Shown piece by piece: positions 48,101 to 61,515 of a DNA stretch of 64,000 nt. Positions within the stretch are counted from its first letter, which is position 1, and every line of letters begins with the position of its first letter. A model generated the notes under the pieces. The model was not told the DNA's origin. It searched no databases and worked only from the letters and a program-made list of their open reading frames with translations. Made by a program: the position numbers and the translations under genes. Source of the DNA: Eunapius fragilis. Its lineage: Eukaryota; Porifera; Demospongiae; Spongillida; Spongillidae. Where the stretch lies: assembly GCA_963681505.1 (NCBI GenBank), contig OY811991.1, positions 62,001 through 126,000 on the forward strand, given 5' to 3'.

Positions 48101-51100
48101 TAATTTAACACCGTGGTTGGAACATAGCCAATTTTCTCCCATAGAAATGTATGGGAAGGAACCACTAATCTATTTGCATCGTACAGCCAAACCAATGAGC
48201 TGAAAATATAGGAGGCATTATTTAGAGAAAGGAAACTGGTTACTCGTTCGTTCCATGAATACATATCGCAACTCCACTAGTTTGTTAAATTAACACCTTG
48301 GTTGGAACATAGCCAATTTTCTCCCATAGAAATGTATGGGAGGGAACCACTAATCTATTTTAATGGTACAGCCAAACCAATATGCTGAATATATAGTAGG
48401 CATTATTTAGAGAAAGAAAACAGGTTACTCGTTCGTTCCATGAAGTAGGATCGCAACTCCACTAGTTTGTTAAATTAACACCTTGGTTAGAACATAGCCA
48501 ATTTTCTCCCATAGAAATGTATGGGAGGGAACCACTAATCTATTTGAATGGTACAGCCAAACCAATGAGCTGATTATAGAGGAGGCATTATTTTGTAAAA
48601 GAAAACAGGTTACTCGTTCGTTCCATGAATACATATAGCAACTCCACTAGTTTTTTAAATTAACACCTTGGTGGGTAGATAGCCAATTTTCTCCCATAGA
48701 AATGTATGGGAGGAACCACTAATCTATTTGAATGGTACAGCCAAACCAATGAGCTGATTATAGTGGAGGCATTATTTTGTAAAAGAAAACAGGTTACTCG
48801 TTCGTTCCATGAAGTAGGATCGCAACTCCACTGGTTTTTTAAATTAACACCTTGGTTGGAACATAGCCAATTTTCTCCCATAGAAATGTATGGGAGGGAA
48901 CCACTAATCTATTTGCATCGTACAGCCAAACCAATGAGCTGAATATATAGGATGCATTATTTAGAGACAGAAAACAGGTTACTCGTTCGTTCCATGAAGT
49001 AGGATCGCAACTCCACTAGTTTGTTAAATTAACACCTTGGTTGGAACATAGCCAATTTTCTCCCATAGAAATGTATGGGAGGGAACCACTAATCTATTTG
49101 CATCGTACAGCCAAACCAATGAGCTGAATATATAGGAGGCATTATTTAGAGACAGAAAACAGGTTGCTCGTTCGTTCCATGAAATAGGATCGCAACTCAA
49201 CTAGTTTGTTAAATTAACACCTTGGTTGGAACATAGCCAATTTTCTCCCATAGAAATGTATGGGAGGGAACCACTAATCTATTTGAATCGTACAGCCAAA
49301 CCAATGAGCTGAATATATAGGAGGCATTAATTAGAGAAAGAAAACAGGTTACTCGTTCGTCCCATGAATACATATCGCAACTCCACTAGTATGTTAAAAT
49401 AACACCTTGGTTGGAACATAGCCAATTTTCTCCCATAGAAATGTATGGGAGGGAACCACTAATCTATTTGAATGTTACCGCCAAACCAATGAGCTGATTA
49501 TAGAGGAGGCATTATTTTGTAAAAGTATACAGGTTACTCGTTCGTTCCATGAAGTAGGATCGCAACTCCACTAGTTTGTAAAATTAACACCTTGGTGGGA
49601 AGATAGCCAATTTTCTCCCATAGAAATGTATGGGTTGGAACCGCTAATCTATTTGCATCGTACAGCCAAACCAACGAGCTGAATATATAGGAGGCATTAC
49701 TTAGAGAAAAAAAACAGGTTACTCGTTCGTTCCATGAATACATTTAGCAACTCCACTAGTTTGTTAATTTAACACCGTGGTTGGAACATAGCCAATTTTC
49801 TCCCATAGAAATGTATGGGAAGGAACCACTAATCTATTTGCATCGTACAGCCAAACCAATGAGCTGAAAGTATAGGAGGCATTATTTAGAGAAAGAAAAC
49901 TGGTTACTCGTTCGTTCCATGAATACATATCGCAACTCCACTAGTTTGTTAAATTAACACCTTGGTTGGAACATAGCCAATTTTCTCCCATAGAAATGTA
50001 TGGGAGGGAACCACTAATCTATTTTAATGGTACAGCCAAACCAATATGCTGAATATATAGGAGGCATTATTTAGAGAAAGAATACAGGTTACTCGTTCGT
50101 TCCATGAAGTAGGATCGCAACTCCACTAGTTTGTTAAATTAACACCTTGGTTAGAACATAGCCAATTTTCTCCCATAGAAATGTATGGGAGGGAACCACT
50201 AATCTATTTGAATGGTACAGCCAAACCAATGAGCTGATTATAGAGGAGGCATTATTTTGTAAAAGAAAACAGGTTACTCGTTCGTTCCATGAATACATAT
50301 AGCAACTCCACTAGTTTTTTAAATTAACACCTTGGTGGGAAGATAGCCAATTTTCTCCCATAGAAATGTATGGGAGGGAACCACTAATCTATTTGCATCG
50401 TACAGCCAAACCAACGAGCTGAATATAGAGGAGGCATTATTTTGTAAAAGAAAACAGGTTACTCGTTCGTTCCATGAATAGATATCGCAACTCTACTAGT
50501 TTGTTAAATTAACACCTTGGTTGGAACATAGCCAATTTTCTCCCATAGAAATGTATGGTAGGGAACCACTAATCTGTTTGCATCGTACAGCCAAACCAAT
50601 GAGCTGAATACATAGGAGGCATTATTCAGAGACAGAAAACAGGTTACTCGTTCGTTCCATGAAGTAGGATCGCAACTCCACTAGTTTGTTAAATTAACAC
50701 CTTGGTTGGAACATAGCCAATTTTCTCCCATAGAAATGTATGGGAGGGAACCACTAATCTTTTTGAATCGTACAGCCAAACCAATGAGCTGAATATATAG
50801 GAGGCATTAATTAGAGAAAGAAAACAGGTTACTCGTTCGTTCCATGAATACATATCTTAACTCCACTGGTATGTTAAAATAACACCTTGGTTGGAACATA
50901 GCCAATTTTCTCCCATAGAAATGTATGGGAGGGAACCACTAATCTATTTGAATGTTACAGCCAAACCAATGAGCTGATTATAGAGGAGGCATTATTTTGT
51001 AAAAGAATACAGGTTACTCGTTCGTTCCATGAAGTAGGATCGCAACTCCACTAGTTTGTAAAATTAACACCTTGGTGGGAAGATAGCCAATTTTCTCCCA

Positions 51101-54100
51101 TAGAAATGTATGGGTTGGAACCGCTAATCTATTTGCATCGTACAGCCAAACCAACGAGCTGAATATATAGGAGGCATTACTTAGAGAAAGAAAACTGGTT
51201 ACTCGTTCGTTCCATGAATACATATAGCAACTCCACTAGTTTGTTAAATTAACACCGTGGTTGGAACATAGCCAATTTTCTCCCATAGAAATGTATGGGA
51301 GGGAACCACTAATCTATTTGCATCGTACAGCCAAACCAATGAGCTGAAAATATAGGAGGCATTATTTAGAGAAAGAAAACTGGTTACTCGTTCGTTCCAT
51401 GAATACATATCGCAACTCCACTAGTATGTTAAAATAACACCTTGGTTGGACCATAGCCAATTTTCTCCTATAGAAATGTATGGGAGGGAACCACTAATCT
51501 ATTTGAATGTTACAGCCAAACCAATGAGCTGATTATAGAGGAGGCATTATTTTGTAAAAGAATACAGGTTACTCGTTCGTTCCATGAAGTAGGATCGCAA
51601 CTCCACTAGTTTGTAAAATTAACACCTTGGTGGGAAGATAGCCAATTTTCTCCCATAGAAATGTATGGGTTGGAACCGCTAATCTATTTGCATCGTACAG
51701 CCAAACCAACGAGCTGAATATATAGGAGGCATTACTTAGAGAAAAAAAACAGGTTACTCGTTCGTTCCATGAATACATTTAGCAACTCCACTAGTTTGTT
51801 AATTTAACACCGTGGTTGGAACATAGCCAATTTTCTCCCATAGAAATGTATGGGAAGGAACCACTAATCTATTTGCATCGTACAGCCAAACCAATGAGCT
51901 GAAAGTATAGGAGGCATTATTTAGAGAAAGAAAACTGGTTACTCGTTCGTTCCATGAATACATATCGCAACTCCACTAGTTTGTTAAATTAACACCTTGG
52001 TTGGAACATAGCCATTTTACTCTCATTGAAATGTATGGGAGGGAACCACTAATCTATTTTTATGGTACAGCCAAACCAATATGCTGAATATATAGCAGGC
52101 ATTATTTAGAGAAAGAAAACAGGTTACTCGTTCGTTCCTTCAAGTTGGATCGCAACTCCACTAGTTTGTTAAATTAACACCTTGGTTGGAACATAGCCAA
52201 TTTTCTCCCATAGAAATGTATGGGAGGGAACCACTAATCTATATGAATGGTACAGCCAAACCAATGAGCTGATTATAGAGGAGGCAATATTTTGTAAAAG
52301 AAAACAGGTTACTCGTTCGTTCCATGAAGTAGGATCGCAACTGCACTAGTTTTTTAAATTAACACCTTGGTGGGAAGATAGCCAATTTTCTCCCATAGAA
52401 ATGTATGGGAGGGAACCACTAATCTATTTGCATCGTACAGCCAAACCAACGAGCTGAATATATAGGAGGCATTATTTAGATAAAGAAAACAGGTTACTCG
52501 TTCGTTCCATGAAGTAGGATCGCAACTCCACTAGTTTGTTAAATTAACACCGTGGTTAGAACATAGCCAATGTTCTCCCATAGAAATGTATGGGAGGGAA
52601 CCACTAATCTATTTGCATCGTACAGCCAAACCAATGAGCTGAATATATAGGAGGCATTATTTAGAGAAAGAAAACAGGTTACTCGTTCGTTCCATGAAGT
52701 AGGATCGCAACTGCACTAGTTTGTTAAATTAACACCTTGGTTGGAACATAGCCAATTTTCTCCCATAGAAATGTATGGGAGGGAACCACTAATCTATTTG
52801 AATGGTACAGCCAAACCAATGAGCTGATTATAGAGGAGGCATTATTTTGTAAAAGAAAACAGGTTACTCGTTCGTTCCATGAATAGATATCGCAATTCCA
52901 CTAGTTTGTTAAATTAACACCTTGGTTGGAACATAGCCAATTTTCTCCCATAGAAATGTATGGGAGGGAACCACTAATCTATTTGCATCGTACAGCCAAA
53001 CCAATGAGCTTAATATATATGAGGCATTATTTAGAGAAAGAAAACAGGTTACTCGTTCGTTCCTCGAAGTAGGATCGCAACTCCACTAGTTTGTTAAATT
53101 AACACTTTGGTTGGAACATAGCCAATTTTCTCCCATAGAAACGTATGGGAGGGAACCACTAATCTATATGAATCGTACAGCCGAACCAATGAGCTGAATA
53201 TATAGGAGGCATTATTTAGAGAAAGAAAACAGGTTACTCGTTCGTTCCATGAATACATATCGCAACTCCACTAGTTTGTTAAATTAACACCTTGGTTGGA
53301 ACATAGCCAATTTTCTCCCATAGAAATGTATGGGAGGGAACCACTAATCTATTTGAATGGTACTGCCAAACCAATGAGCTGATTATATTGGAGGCATTAT
53401 TTTGTAAAAGAAAACAGGTTACTCGTTCGTTCCATGAATAGATATCGCAACTCTACTAGTTTGTTAAATTAACACCTTGGTTGGAACATAGCCAATTTTC
53501 TCCCATAGAAATGTATGGGAGGGAACCACTAATCTATTTGCATCGTACAGCCAAACCAATGAGCTGAGTATATAGGAGGCATTATTTAGAGAAAGAAAAC
53601 AGGTTACTCGTTCGTTCCATGAAGTAGGATCGCAACTCCACTAGTATGTTAAATTAACACCTTGGTTGGAACATAGCCAATTTTCTCCCATAGAAATGTA
53701 TGGGAGGGAACCACTAATCTATTATAATGGTACAACCAAACCAATGAGCTGATTATAGAGGAGGCATTATTTTGTAAAAGAAAACAGGTTACTCGTTCGT
53801 TCCATGAATAGATATCGCAATTCCACTAGTTTGTTAAATTAACACCTTGGATGGAACATAGCCAATTTTCACCCATAGAAATGTATGGGAGGGAACCACT
53901 AATCTATTTGCATCGTACAGCCAAACTAATGAGCTGAATATATAGGAGGCATTATTTAGGGAAAGAAAACAGGTCACTCGTTCGTTCCATGAAGTAGGAT
54001 CGCAACTCCACTAGTTTTTTAAATTAACACCTTGGTTGGAACATAGCCAATTTTCTCCCATAGAAATGTATCGGAGGGAACCACTAATCTATTTGAATCG

Positions 54101-55029
54101 TACAGCCAAACCAATGAGCTGAATATATAGGAGGCATTATTTATAGAAAGAAAACAGGTTACTCGTTCGTTCCATGAATACATATCGCAACTCCACTAGT
54201 TTGTTAAATAAACACCTTGGATGGAATATAGCCAATTTTCTCCCATAGAAATGTATGGGAGGGAACCACTAATCTATTTGAATCGTACAGCCGAACCAAT
54301 GAGCTGAATATATAGGAGGCATTATTTAGAGAAAGAAAACTGGTTACTCGTTCGTTCCATGAATACATATCGCAACTCCACTAGTTTGTTTTATAAACAC
54401 CTTGGATGGAACATAGCCAATTTTCTCCCATAGAAATGTATGGGAGGGAACCACTAATCTATTTGAATGATACAGCCAAACCAATAAGCTGATTATAGAG
54501 GAGGCATTATTTTGTAAAAGAAAACAGGTTACTCGTTCGTTCCATGAATACATATCGCAACTCCACTAGTTTGTTAAATTAACACCTTGGTTGGAACATA
54601 GCCAATTTTCTCCCATAGAAATGTATGGGAGGGAACCACTAATCTATTTGAATGGTACAGCCAAACCAATGAGCTGATAATAGAGGAGGCATTATTTTGT
54701 AAAAGAAAACAGGTTACTCGTTCGTTCCATGAAGTAGGATCGCAACTCCACTAGTTTTTTAAATTAACACCTTAGTGGGAAGATAGCCAATTTTCTCCCA
54801 TAGAAATGTATGGGAGGAACCACTAATCTATTTGAATGGTACAGCCAAACCAATGAGCTGATTATAGAGGAGGGATTATTTTGTAAAAGAAAACAGGTTA
54901 CTCGTTCGTTCCATGATTAGATATCGCAACTCCACTAGTTTGTTAAATTAACACCTTGGTTGGAACATAGCCAATTTTCTCCCATAGAAATGTATGGGAG
55001 GGAAGGACTAATCTATTTGAATTGTTCCA
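42196..55029 (-). repeat. 185-bp satellite, array B (inverted)
   Basis: The same satellite family as array A, but on the opposite strand: the plus strand reads CCAATTTTCTCCCATAG and GAGGCATTATTT. It has a period of about 185 bases with a few 1- to 4-base length changes, and about 69 monomers by division. Monomers belong mostly to the TGGAACATAGCC class, which corresponds to the second half of array A. Open frames of about 69 codons recur with the repeat and are not genes. The array starts mid-monomer at 42196 and decays into the composite satellite at about 55021-55030. Confidence 0.97.
42416..51680 (-). repeat. 8/9-monomer higher-order pattern in array B
   Basis: A diagnostic variant (GGGTTGGAACCGC instead of GGGAGGGAACCAC) occurs at 42416, 44825, 46489, 47968, 49632, 51112 and 51667. 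The gaps are 2409, 1664, 1479, 1664, 1480 and 555 bases, or about 13, 9, 8, 9, 8 and 3 monomers. Neighbouring monomers keep the same order of variants after each occurrence. The higher-order unit is therefore about 1.5-1.66 kb, unlike the trimers of array A. The variant is absent after 51.7 kb. Confidence 0.85.
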
Positions 55030-55355
55030 AATAACAAATTGCAGATTGATCCTGCGAAAGTGCAGCAATCCCTCTCAGCGCGCCGTATTGCGCCGAATTG
55101 TTGCAGATTGATCCCGCCATAGTGAAGCAATCGGTCTCAGTGCGCCGATTTGCCACGAATTGTTGCAGATTGATCCGGCGATAGTGCAGCAATCCGTTGT
55201 AGCGCGCCGAATTGTTACAGATTTGTTCTGCGAAAGTGCTGCAATCCGTCGCAGCGCGCCGAATTGTGCCAAATTTTTACAGATTGATCCCGCAAAAAAG
55301 CACCAATATATCACAGCGCGCCGAATTGCGCTGGATTGCTACAGATTGATTCCGC
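55030..55355. repeat. U1: 52/62-bp repeat block (truncated)
   Basis: Units follow the pattern AATTGTTGCAGATTGATCC, then a CAGCAATCCGT(C/T) core, then CAGCGCGCCG. Full units are 62 bases, and shorter ones of 52 lack a duplicated AATTGCGCCG. This block lacks the leader seen in later blocks (CAATTGGTC, CGGCAC). It is entered from array B through ATTGTTCCAAATAACA. Confidence 0.9.
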
Positions 55356-56430
55356 AATCCCACTTCAATTACCACTACCAATCCCACTACCACTACTACT
55401 ACCAATTCCCCTACCAAGCCCACTACCACTAAAATTTCCACTACCAATCCCACTACCAATCCCACTACCAATCCCACTACCACTACCACTACCAATCCCA
55501 CTACCAATCCCACTACCAATCCCACTACCAATCCCACTACCAATCCCACTACCACTACCAATCCCACTACCAATCCCACTACCAATCCCACTACCACTAC
55601 CACTACCACTACCAATCGCACTACCAATCCCACTACTAATCCCACTACCACTACCACTACCAATCCCACTACCAATCCCACTACCAATCCCACTACCAAT
55701 CCCACTACGAATCCCACTACCACTACCAATCACACTACCAATCCCACTATTAATACCACTACCACTACCACTACCACTACCACTACCATTCCCACTACCA
55801 ATCCCACTACCACTACCACTACCAATCCCACTACCACTACCACTACCAATTCCCCTAACAATCCCACTACCAATCCCACTACCAATCCCACTACCAATCC
55901 CACTACCAATCCCACTACCAATCCCACTACCACTACCAATCCCACTACCAATCCCACTACCAATCCCACTACCACTACCACTACTACTACCAATCCACTA
56001 CCAATCCCACTACCACTACCACTACCAATCCCACTACCACTACCACTACCAATCCCACTACCAATCCCACTACCACTACCAATCCCAGTACCAATCCCAC
56101 TACCAGTACAACTACCACTACAACTACCACTACCAATCCCACTACCATTCCCACTACCACTACCACTACCAATCCCACTACCACTACCACTACCAATTCC
56201 CCTAACAATCCCACTACCACTACCACTACCACTACCAATCCCACTACCAATCCCACTACCAATCCCGCTACCAATCCCACTACCAATCCCACTACCAATC
56301 CCAATACCAATCCCACTACCACTACCAATCCCACTACCAATCCCACTACCAATCCCACTACCACTACAACTACTACTACCAATCCCACTACCAATCCCAC
56401 TACCACTACCACTACCAATCCCACTACTAC
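55356..56430. repeat. T1: 12-bp CCCACTACCAAT block
   Basis: Tandem CCCACTACCAAT with interspersed six-base CCACTA units. The plus strand has only a handful of G. All six frames stay open for long distances because the unit has no stop in any frame (PTTN, IPLP and YQSH on plus; GLVV and GSGI on minus). Confidence 0.95.
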
Positions 56431-56856
56431 TAAGCAATTGGTCACGGCACGACGAATTGCCCCAAATTGTTACAAATTGATCCTGTGAAGGAGCAGGAAT
56501 CCGTCGCAGCCTTCCGAATTGTGCTGAATTTTTAAAAGCAGATTGGACCAAAGACAGTACAGCAATCGGTCGCAGCGCGCCGAATTGTGCCGAAAAACAT
56601 ATTGCAGATTGATCCTGCGAAAGTGCAGCAATCCGTCTCAGCGCGCCGAATTGCGCCGAATTGTTGCAGATTGATCCCGCCATAGTGAAGCAATCGGTCT
56701 CAGTGCGCCGATTTGCCACGAATTGTTGCAGATTGATCCGGCGATAGTGCAGCAATCCGTTGTAGCGCGCCGAATTGTTACAGTTTGGTTCCGCGAAAGT
56801 GCTGCAATCCGTCGCAGCGCGCCGAATTGCGCTGGATTGTTACAGATTGATCCCGC
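56431..56856. repeat. U2: 52/62-bp repeat block, type B
   Basis: It begins with the type-B leader TAAGCAATTGGTCACGGCAC. It lacks the AAAAAAGCACCAA unit found near the end of the other U blocks and is 426 bases long. Confidence 0.92.
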
Positions 56857-57903
56857 AATCCCACTTCAATTACCACTACTAATCCCACTACCAATCCCAC
56901 TACCAATCCCACTACCACAACCACTACCACTACCAATCCCACTACCACTACCACTACCAATCCCACTACCAATCCCACTACCAATCCCACTACCAATCCC
57001 ACTACCAATCCCACTACCACTACCACTACCAATCCCACTACCAATCCCACTACCAATCCCACCACCAATCCCATTACCAATCCCACTACCAATCCCACTA
57101 CCAATCCCACTACCACCACCAATCCCACTACCAATCCCACTTCCAATCCCACTACCACTACCACTACCAATTCCCCTACCAATCCCACTACCACTACAAT
57201 TTCCACTACCAATGCCACTACCAATCCCACTACCAATCCCACTACCAATCCCACTACCACTACCACTACCACTACAAATCCCACTACCAATCCCACTACC
57301 ACTACCTTCAACCACTACCAATCCCACTACCAATCCCACTACCACTACCACTTACAATCCCACTACCACTACCAATTCCCCTACCAATCCCACTAACACT
57401 AAAATTTCCACTACCAATCCCACTACCAATCCCACTACCAATCCCACTACCACTACCACTACCAATCCCACTACCAATCCCACTACCAATCCCTCTACCA
57501 ATCCCACTACCACTACCAATCCAACTACCAATCCCACTACCAATACCACTACCACTACAACTACCACTACCAATCCCACTAACAATCCCACTACCACTAC
57601 CACTACCAATCCCACTACCACTACCACTACCAATTCCCGTAACAATCCCACTACCACTACCACTGCCACTACCAATCCCACTACCAATCCCACTACCAAT
57701 CCCACTACCTATCCCACTACCAATCCCACTACCAATCCCACTACCAATCCCACTACCAATCCCACTACCAATCCCACTACCAATCCCACTACCACTACCA
57801 ATCCCACTACCAATCCCACTACCAATCCCACTACCACTACCACTACTACTACCAATCCCACTACCAATCCCACTACCACTACCACTACCAATCCCACTAC
57901 CAC
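56857..57903. repeat. T2: 12-bp repeat block, type B
   Basis: Same 12-base unit as T1. It contains the landmark ACCACTACCACTTACAATCC near 57340, which also occurs in T4 and T6, and a CCACCACCAATC cluster near 57060-57120. Confidence 0.94.
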
Positions 57904-58335
57904 TAAGCAATTGGTCTCGGCACACCGAATTGCCCCAAATTGTTATTGATTGATCCTCTGAAAGTGCAGGAATCCGTCGCAGCGTGCCGAATTGTGCTGA
58001 ATTTTTGCAGATTTGACCAAAGACAGTGCAGCAATCGGTCGCAGCGCGCCGAATTGTGCCGAATAACATATTGCAGATTGATCCTGCGAAAGGGCAGCAA
58101 TCCGTCTCAGCGCGCCGAATTGCGCCGAATTGTTGCAGATTGATCCCGCCATAGTGAAGCAATCAGTCTCAGTGCGCCGATTTGCCACGAATTGTTGCAG
58201 ATTGATCCGGCGATAGTGCAGCAATCCGTCGCAGCGCGCCGAATTGTGCCAAATTATTACAGATTGATCCCGCAAAAAAGCACCAATATATCACAGCACG
58301 CCGAATTGCGCTGGATTGTTACAGATTGATTCCGC
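57904..58335. repeat. U3: 52/62-bp repeat block, type A
   Basis: It starts with the type-A leader CAATTGGTCTCGGCACACCG. Compared with U5 it is 52 bases shorter, because one 52-base unit (the GTTCCGCGAAAGTGCTGC unit) is missing. Confidence 0.92.
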
Positions 58336-59619
58336 AATCCCACTTCAATTACCACTACCAATCCCACTACCACTACTACTACCAATTCCCCTACCAATCC
58401 CACTACCACTAAAATTTCCACTACCAATCCCGCTACCAATCCCACTACCAATCCCACTACCACTACCACTACCAATCCCACTACCAATCCCACTACCAAT
58501 CCCACTACCAATCCCACTACCACTACCAATCCCACTACCAATCCCACTACCAATCCCACTACCACTACCACTACCACTACCAATCGCACTACCAATCCCT
58601 CTACTAATCCCACTACCACTACCACTACCAATCCCACTACCAATCCCACTACCAATCCCACTACCAATCCCACTACCACTACCAATCACACTACCAATCC
58701 CACTACCAATACCACTACCACTACCACTACCACTACCACTACAATTCCCACTACCAATCCCACTACCACTACCACTACCAATCCCACTACCACTACCACT
58801 ACCAATTCCCCTAACAATCCCACTACCACTACCACTACCACTACCAATACCACTCCCAATCCCACTACCAATCCCACTACCAATCCCACTACCAATCCCT
58901 CTACCAATCCCACTACCACTACCAATCCCACTACCAATCCCACTACCAATCCCACTACCAATCCCACTACCACTACCACTACTACTACCAATCCACTACC
59001 AATCCCACTACCACTACCACTACCAATCCCACTACCACTACCACTACCAATCCCACTACCAATCCCACTACCACTACCAATCCCAGTACCAATCCCACTA
59101 CCAATACAACTACCACTACAACTATCACTACCAATCCCACTACCATTCCCACTACCAATCCCACTACCACTACCACTACTACTACCAATCCACTACCAAT
59201 CCCACTACCACTACCACTACCAATCCCACTACCACTACCACTACCAATCCCACTACCAATCCCACTACCACTACCAATCCCAGTACCAATCCCACTACCA
59301 ATACAACTACCACTACAACTATCACTACCAATCCCACTACCATTCCCACTACCCCTACCACTACCAATCCCACTACCACTACCACTACCATTTCCCCTAA
59401 CAATCCCACTACCACTACCACTACCACTACCAATCCCACTACCAATCCCACTACCAATCCCGCTACCAATCCCACTACCAATCCCACTACCAATCCCACT
59501 ACCAATCCCACTACCACTACGTATCCCACTACCAATCCCACTACCAATCCCACTACCACTACCACTACTACTACCAATCCCACTACCAATCCCACTGCCA
59601 CTACCAATCCCACTACCAC
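58336..59619. repeat. T3: 12-bp repeat block, type A
   Basis: Longest T block. It contains an internal tandem duplication of 197 bases (the CTACTACCAATCCACTACC landmark at about 58982 and again at about 59179) that is single-copy in T1 and T5. Confidence 0.94.
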
Positions 59620-60104
59620 TAAGCAATTGGTCACGGCACTACGAATTGCCCCAAATTGTTACAGATTGATCCTGTGAAAGAGCAGGAATCCGTCGCAGCC
59701 TTCCGAATTGTGCTGAGTTTTTGCAGATTGGACCAAAGACAGTACAGCAATCGGTCGCAGCGCGCCGAATTGTGCCGAAAAACATATTGCAGATTGATCC
59801 TGCGAAAGTGCAGCAATCCGTCTCAGCCCGCCGAATTGCGCCGAATTGTTGCAGATTGATCCCGCCATAGTGAAGCTATCGGTGTCAGCGCACAGATTTG
59901 CCACGAATTGTTGCAGATTGATCTGGCGATAGTGCAGCAATCTGTTGTAGCGCGCCGAATTGTTACAGATTTGTTCCGCGAAAGTGCTGCAATCCGTCGC
60001 AGCGCGCCGAATTGTGCCAAATTATTACAGATTGATCCCGCAAAAAAAGCACCAACATATCGCAGCGCGCCGAATTGCGCTGGATTGTTACAGATTGATC
60101 CAGC
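59620..60104. repeat. U4: 52/62-bp repeat block, type B
   Basis: Type-B leader and seven to eight units, ending AAAAAAAGCACCAACATATCG. U6 matches it at offset 3,079 with no difference that I noticed. Confidence 0.93.
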
Positions 60105-61031
60105 ATTCCCACTTCAATTACCACAACCAATCCCACTACCACTACCACTACCAATTCCCCTACCAATCCCACTACCACTAAAATTTCCACTACCAATCCC
60201 ACTACCAATCCCACTACCAATCCCACTACCAATCCCACTACCAATCCCACTACCATTACCACTACCAATCCCACTACCAATCCCACTACCAATCCCACTA
60301 CCAATCCCACTACCAATCCCACTACCACTACCAATCCCACTACCAATCCCACTACCACTACCAATCCCACTACCAATCCCACTACCACTACCACTACCAA
60401 TCCCACTACAAATCCCACTACCAATCCAACTACCACTACCTTCTTCCACTACCAATCCCACTACCAATCCCACTACCACTACCACTTACAATCCCACTAC
60501 CACTACCACTACCAATTCCCCTACCAATCCCACTACCACTAAAACTTCCACTACCAATCCCACTACCAATCCCACTACCAATCCCACTACCACTACCACT
60601 ACCAATCCCACTACCAATCCCACTACCAATCCCACTACCAATCCCACTACCACTACCAATCCAACTACCAATCCCACTACCAATACCACTACCACTACAA
60701 CTACCACTACCAATCCCACTACTAATCCCACTACCACTACCACTACCAATCCCACTACCACTACCACTACCAATTCCCCTAACAATCCCACTACCACTAC
60801 CACTACCACTACCAATCCCACTACCAATCCCACTACCAATCCCACTACCAATCCCACTACCAATCCCACTACCAATCCCACTACCAATCCCACTACCAAT
60901 CCCACTACCAATCCCACTACCACTACCAATCCCACTACCAAACCCACTACCAATCCCACTACCACTACCACTACTACTACCAATCCCACTACCAATCCCA
61001 CTACCACTACCACTACCAATCCCACTACCAC
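60105..61031. repeat. T4: 12-bp repeat block, type B
   Basis: Matches T6 at offset 3,079. It carries the CTTCTTCCACTACC landmark (near 60440) and the CACTTACAATCC landmark of the B type. Confidence 0.94.
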
Positions 61032-61515
61032 TAAGCAATTGGTCTCGGCACACCGAATTGCCCCAAATTGTTATTGATTGATCCTCTGAAAGTGCAGGAA
61101 TCCGTCACAGCGTGCCGAATTGTGCTGAATTTTTGCAGATTTAACCAAAGACAGTGCAGCAATCGGTCGCAGCGCGCCGAATTGTGCCGAATAACATATT
61201 GCAGATTGATCCTGCGAAAGTGCAGCAATCCGTCTCAGCGCGCCGAATTGCGCCGAATTGTTGCAGATTGATCCCGCCATAGTGAAGCAATCGGTCTCAG
61301 TGCGCCGATTTGCCACGAATTGTTGCAGATTGATCCGGCGATAGTGCAGCAATCCGTTGTAACGCGCCGAATTGTTACAGATTGGTTCCGCGAAAGTGCT
61401 GCAATCCGTCGCAGCGCGCCGAATTGTGCCAATTTATTACAGATTGATCCCGCAAAAAAGCACCAATATATCACAGCGCGCCGAATTGCGCTGGATTGTT
61501 ACAGATTGATTCCGC
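61032..61515. repeat. U5: 52/62-bp repeat block, type A
   Basis: Type-A leader. This is the complete version, with the 52-base unit that U3 lacks. Confidence 0.93.
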
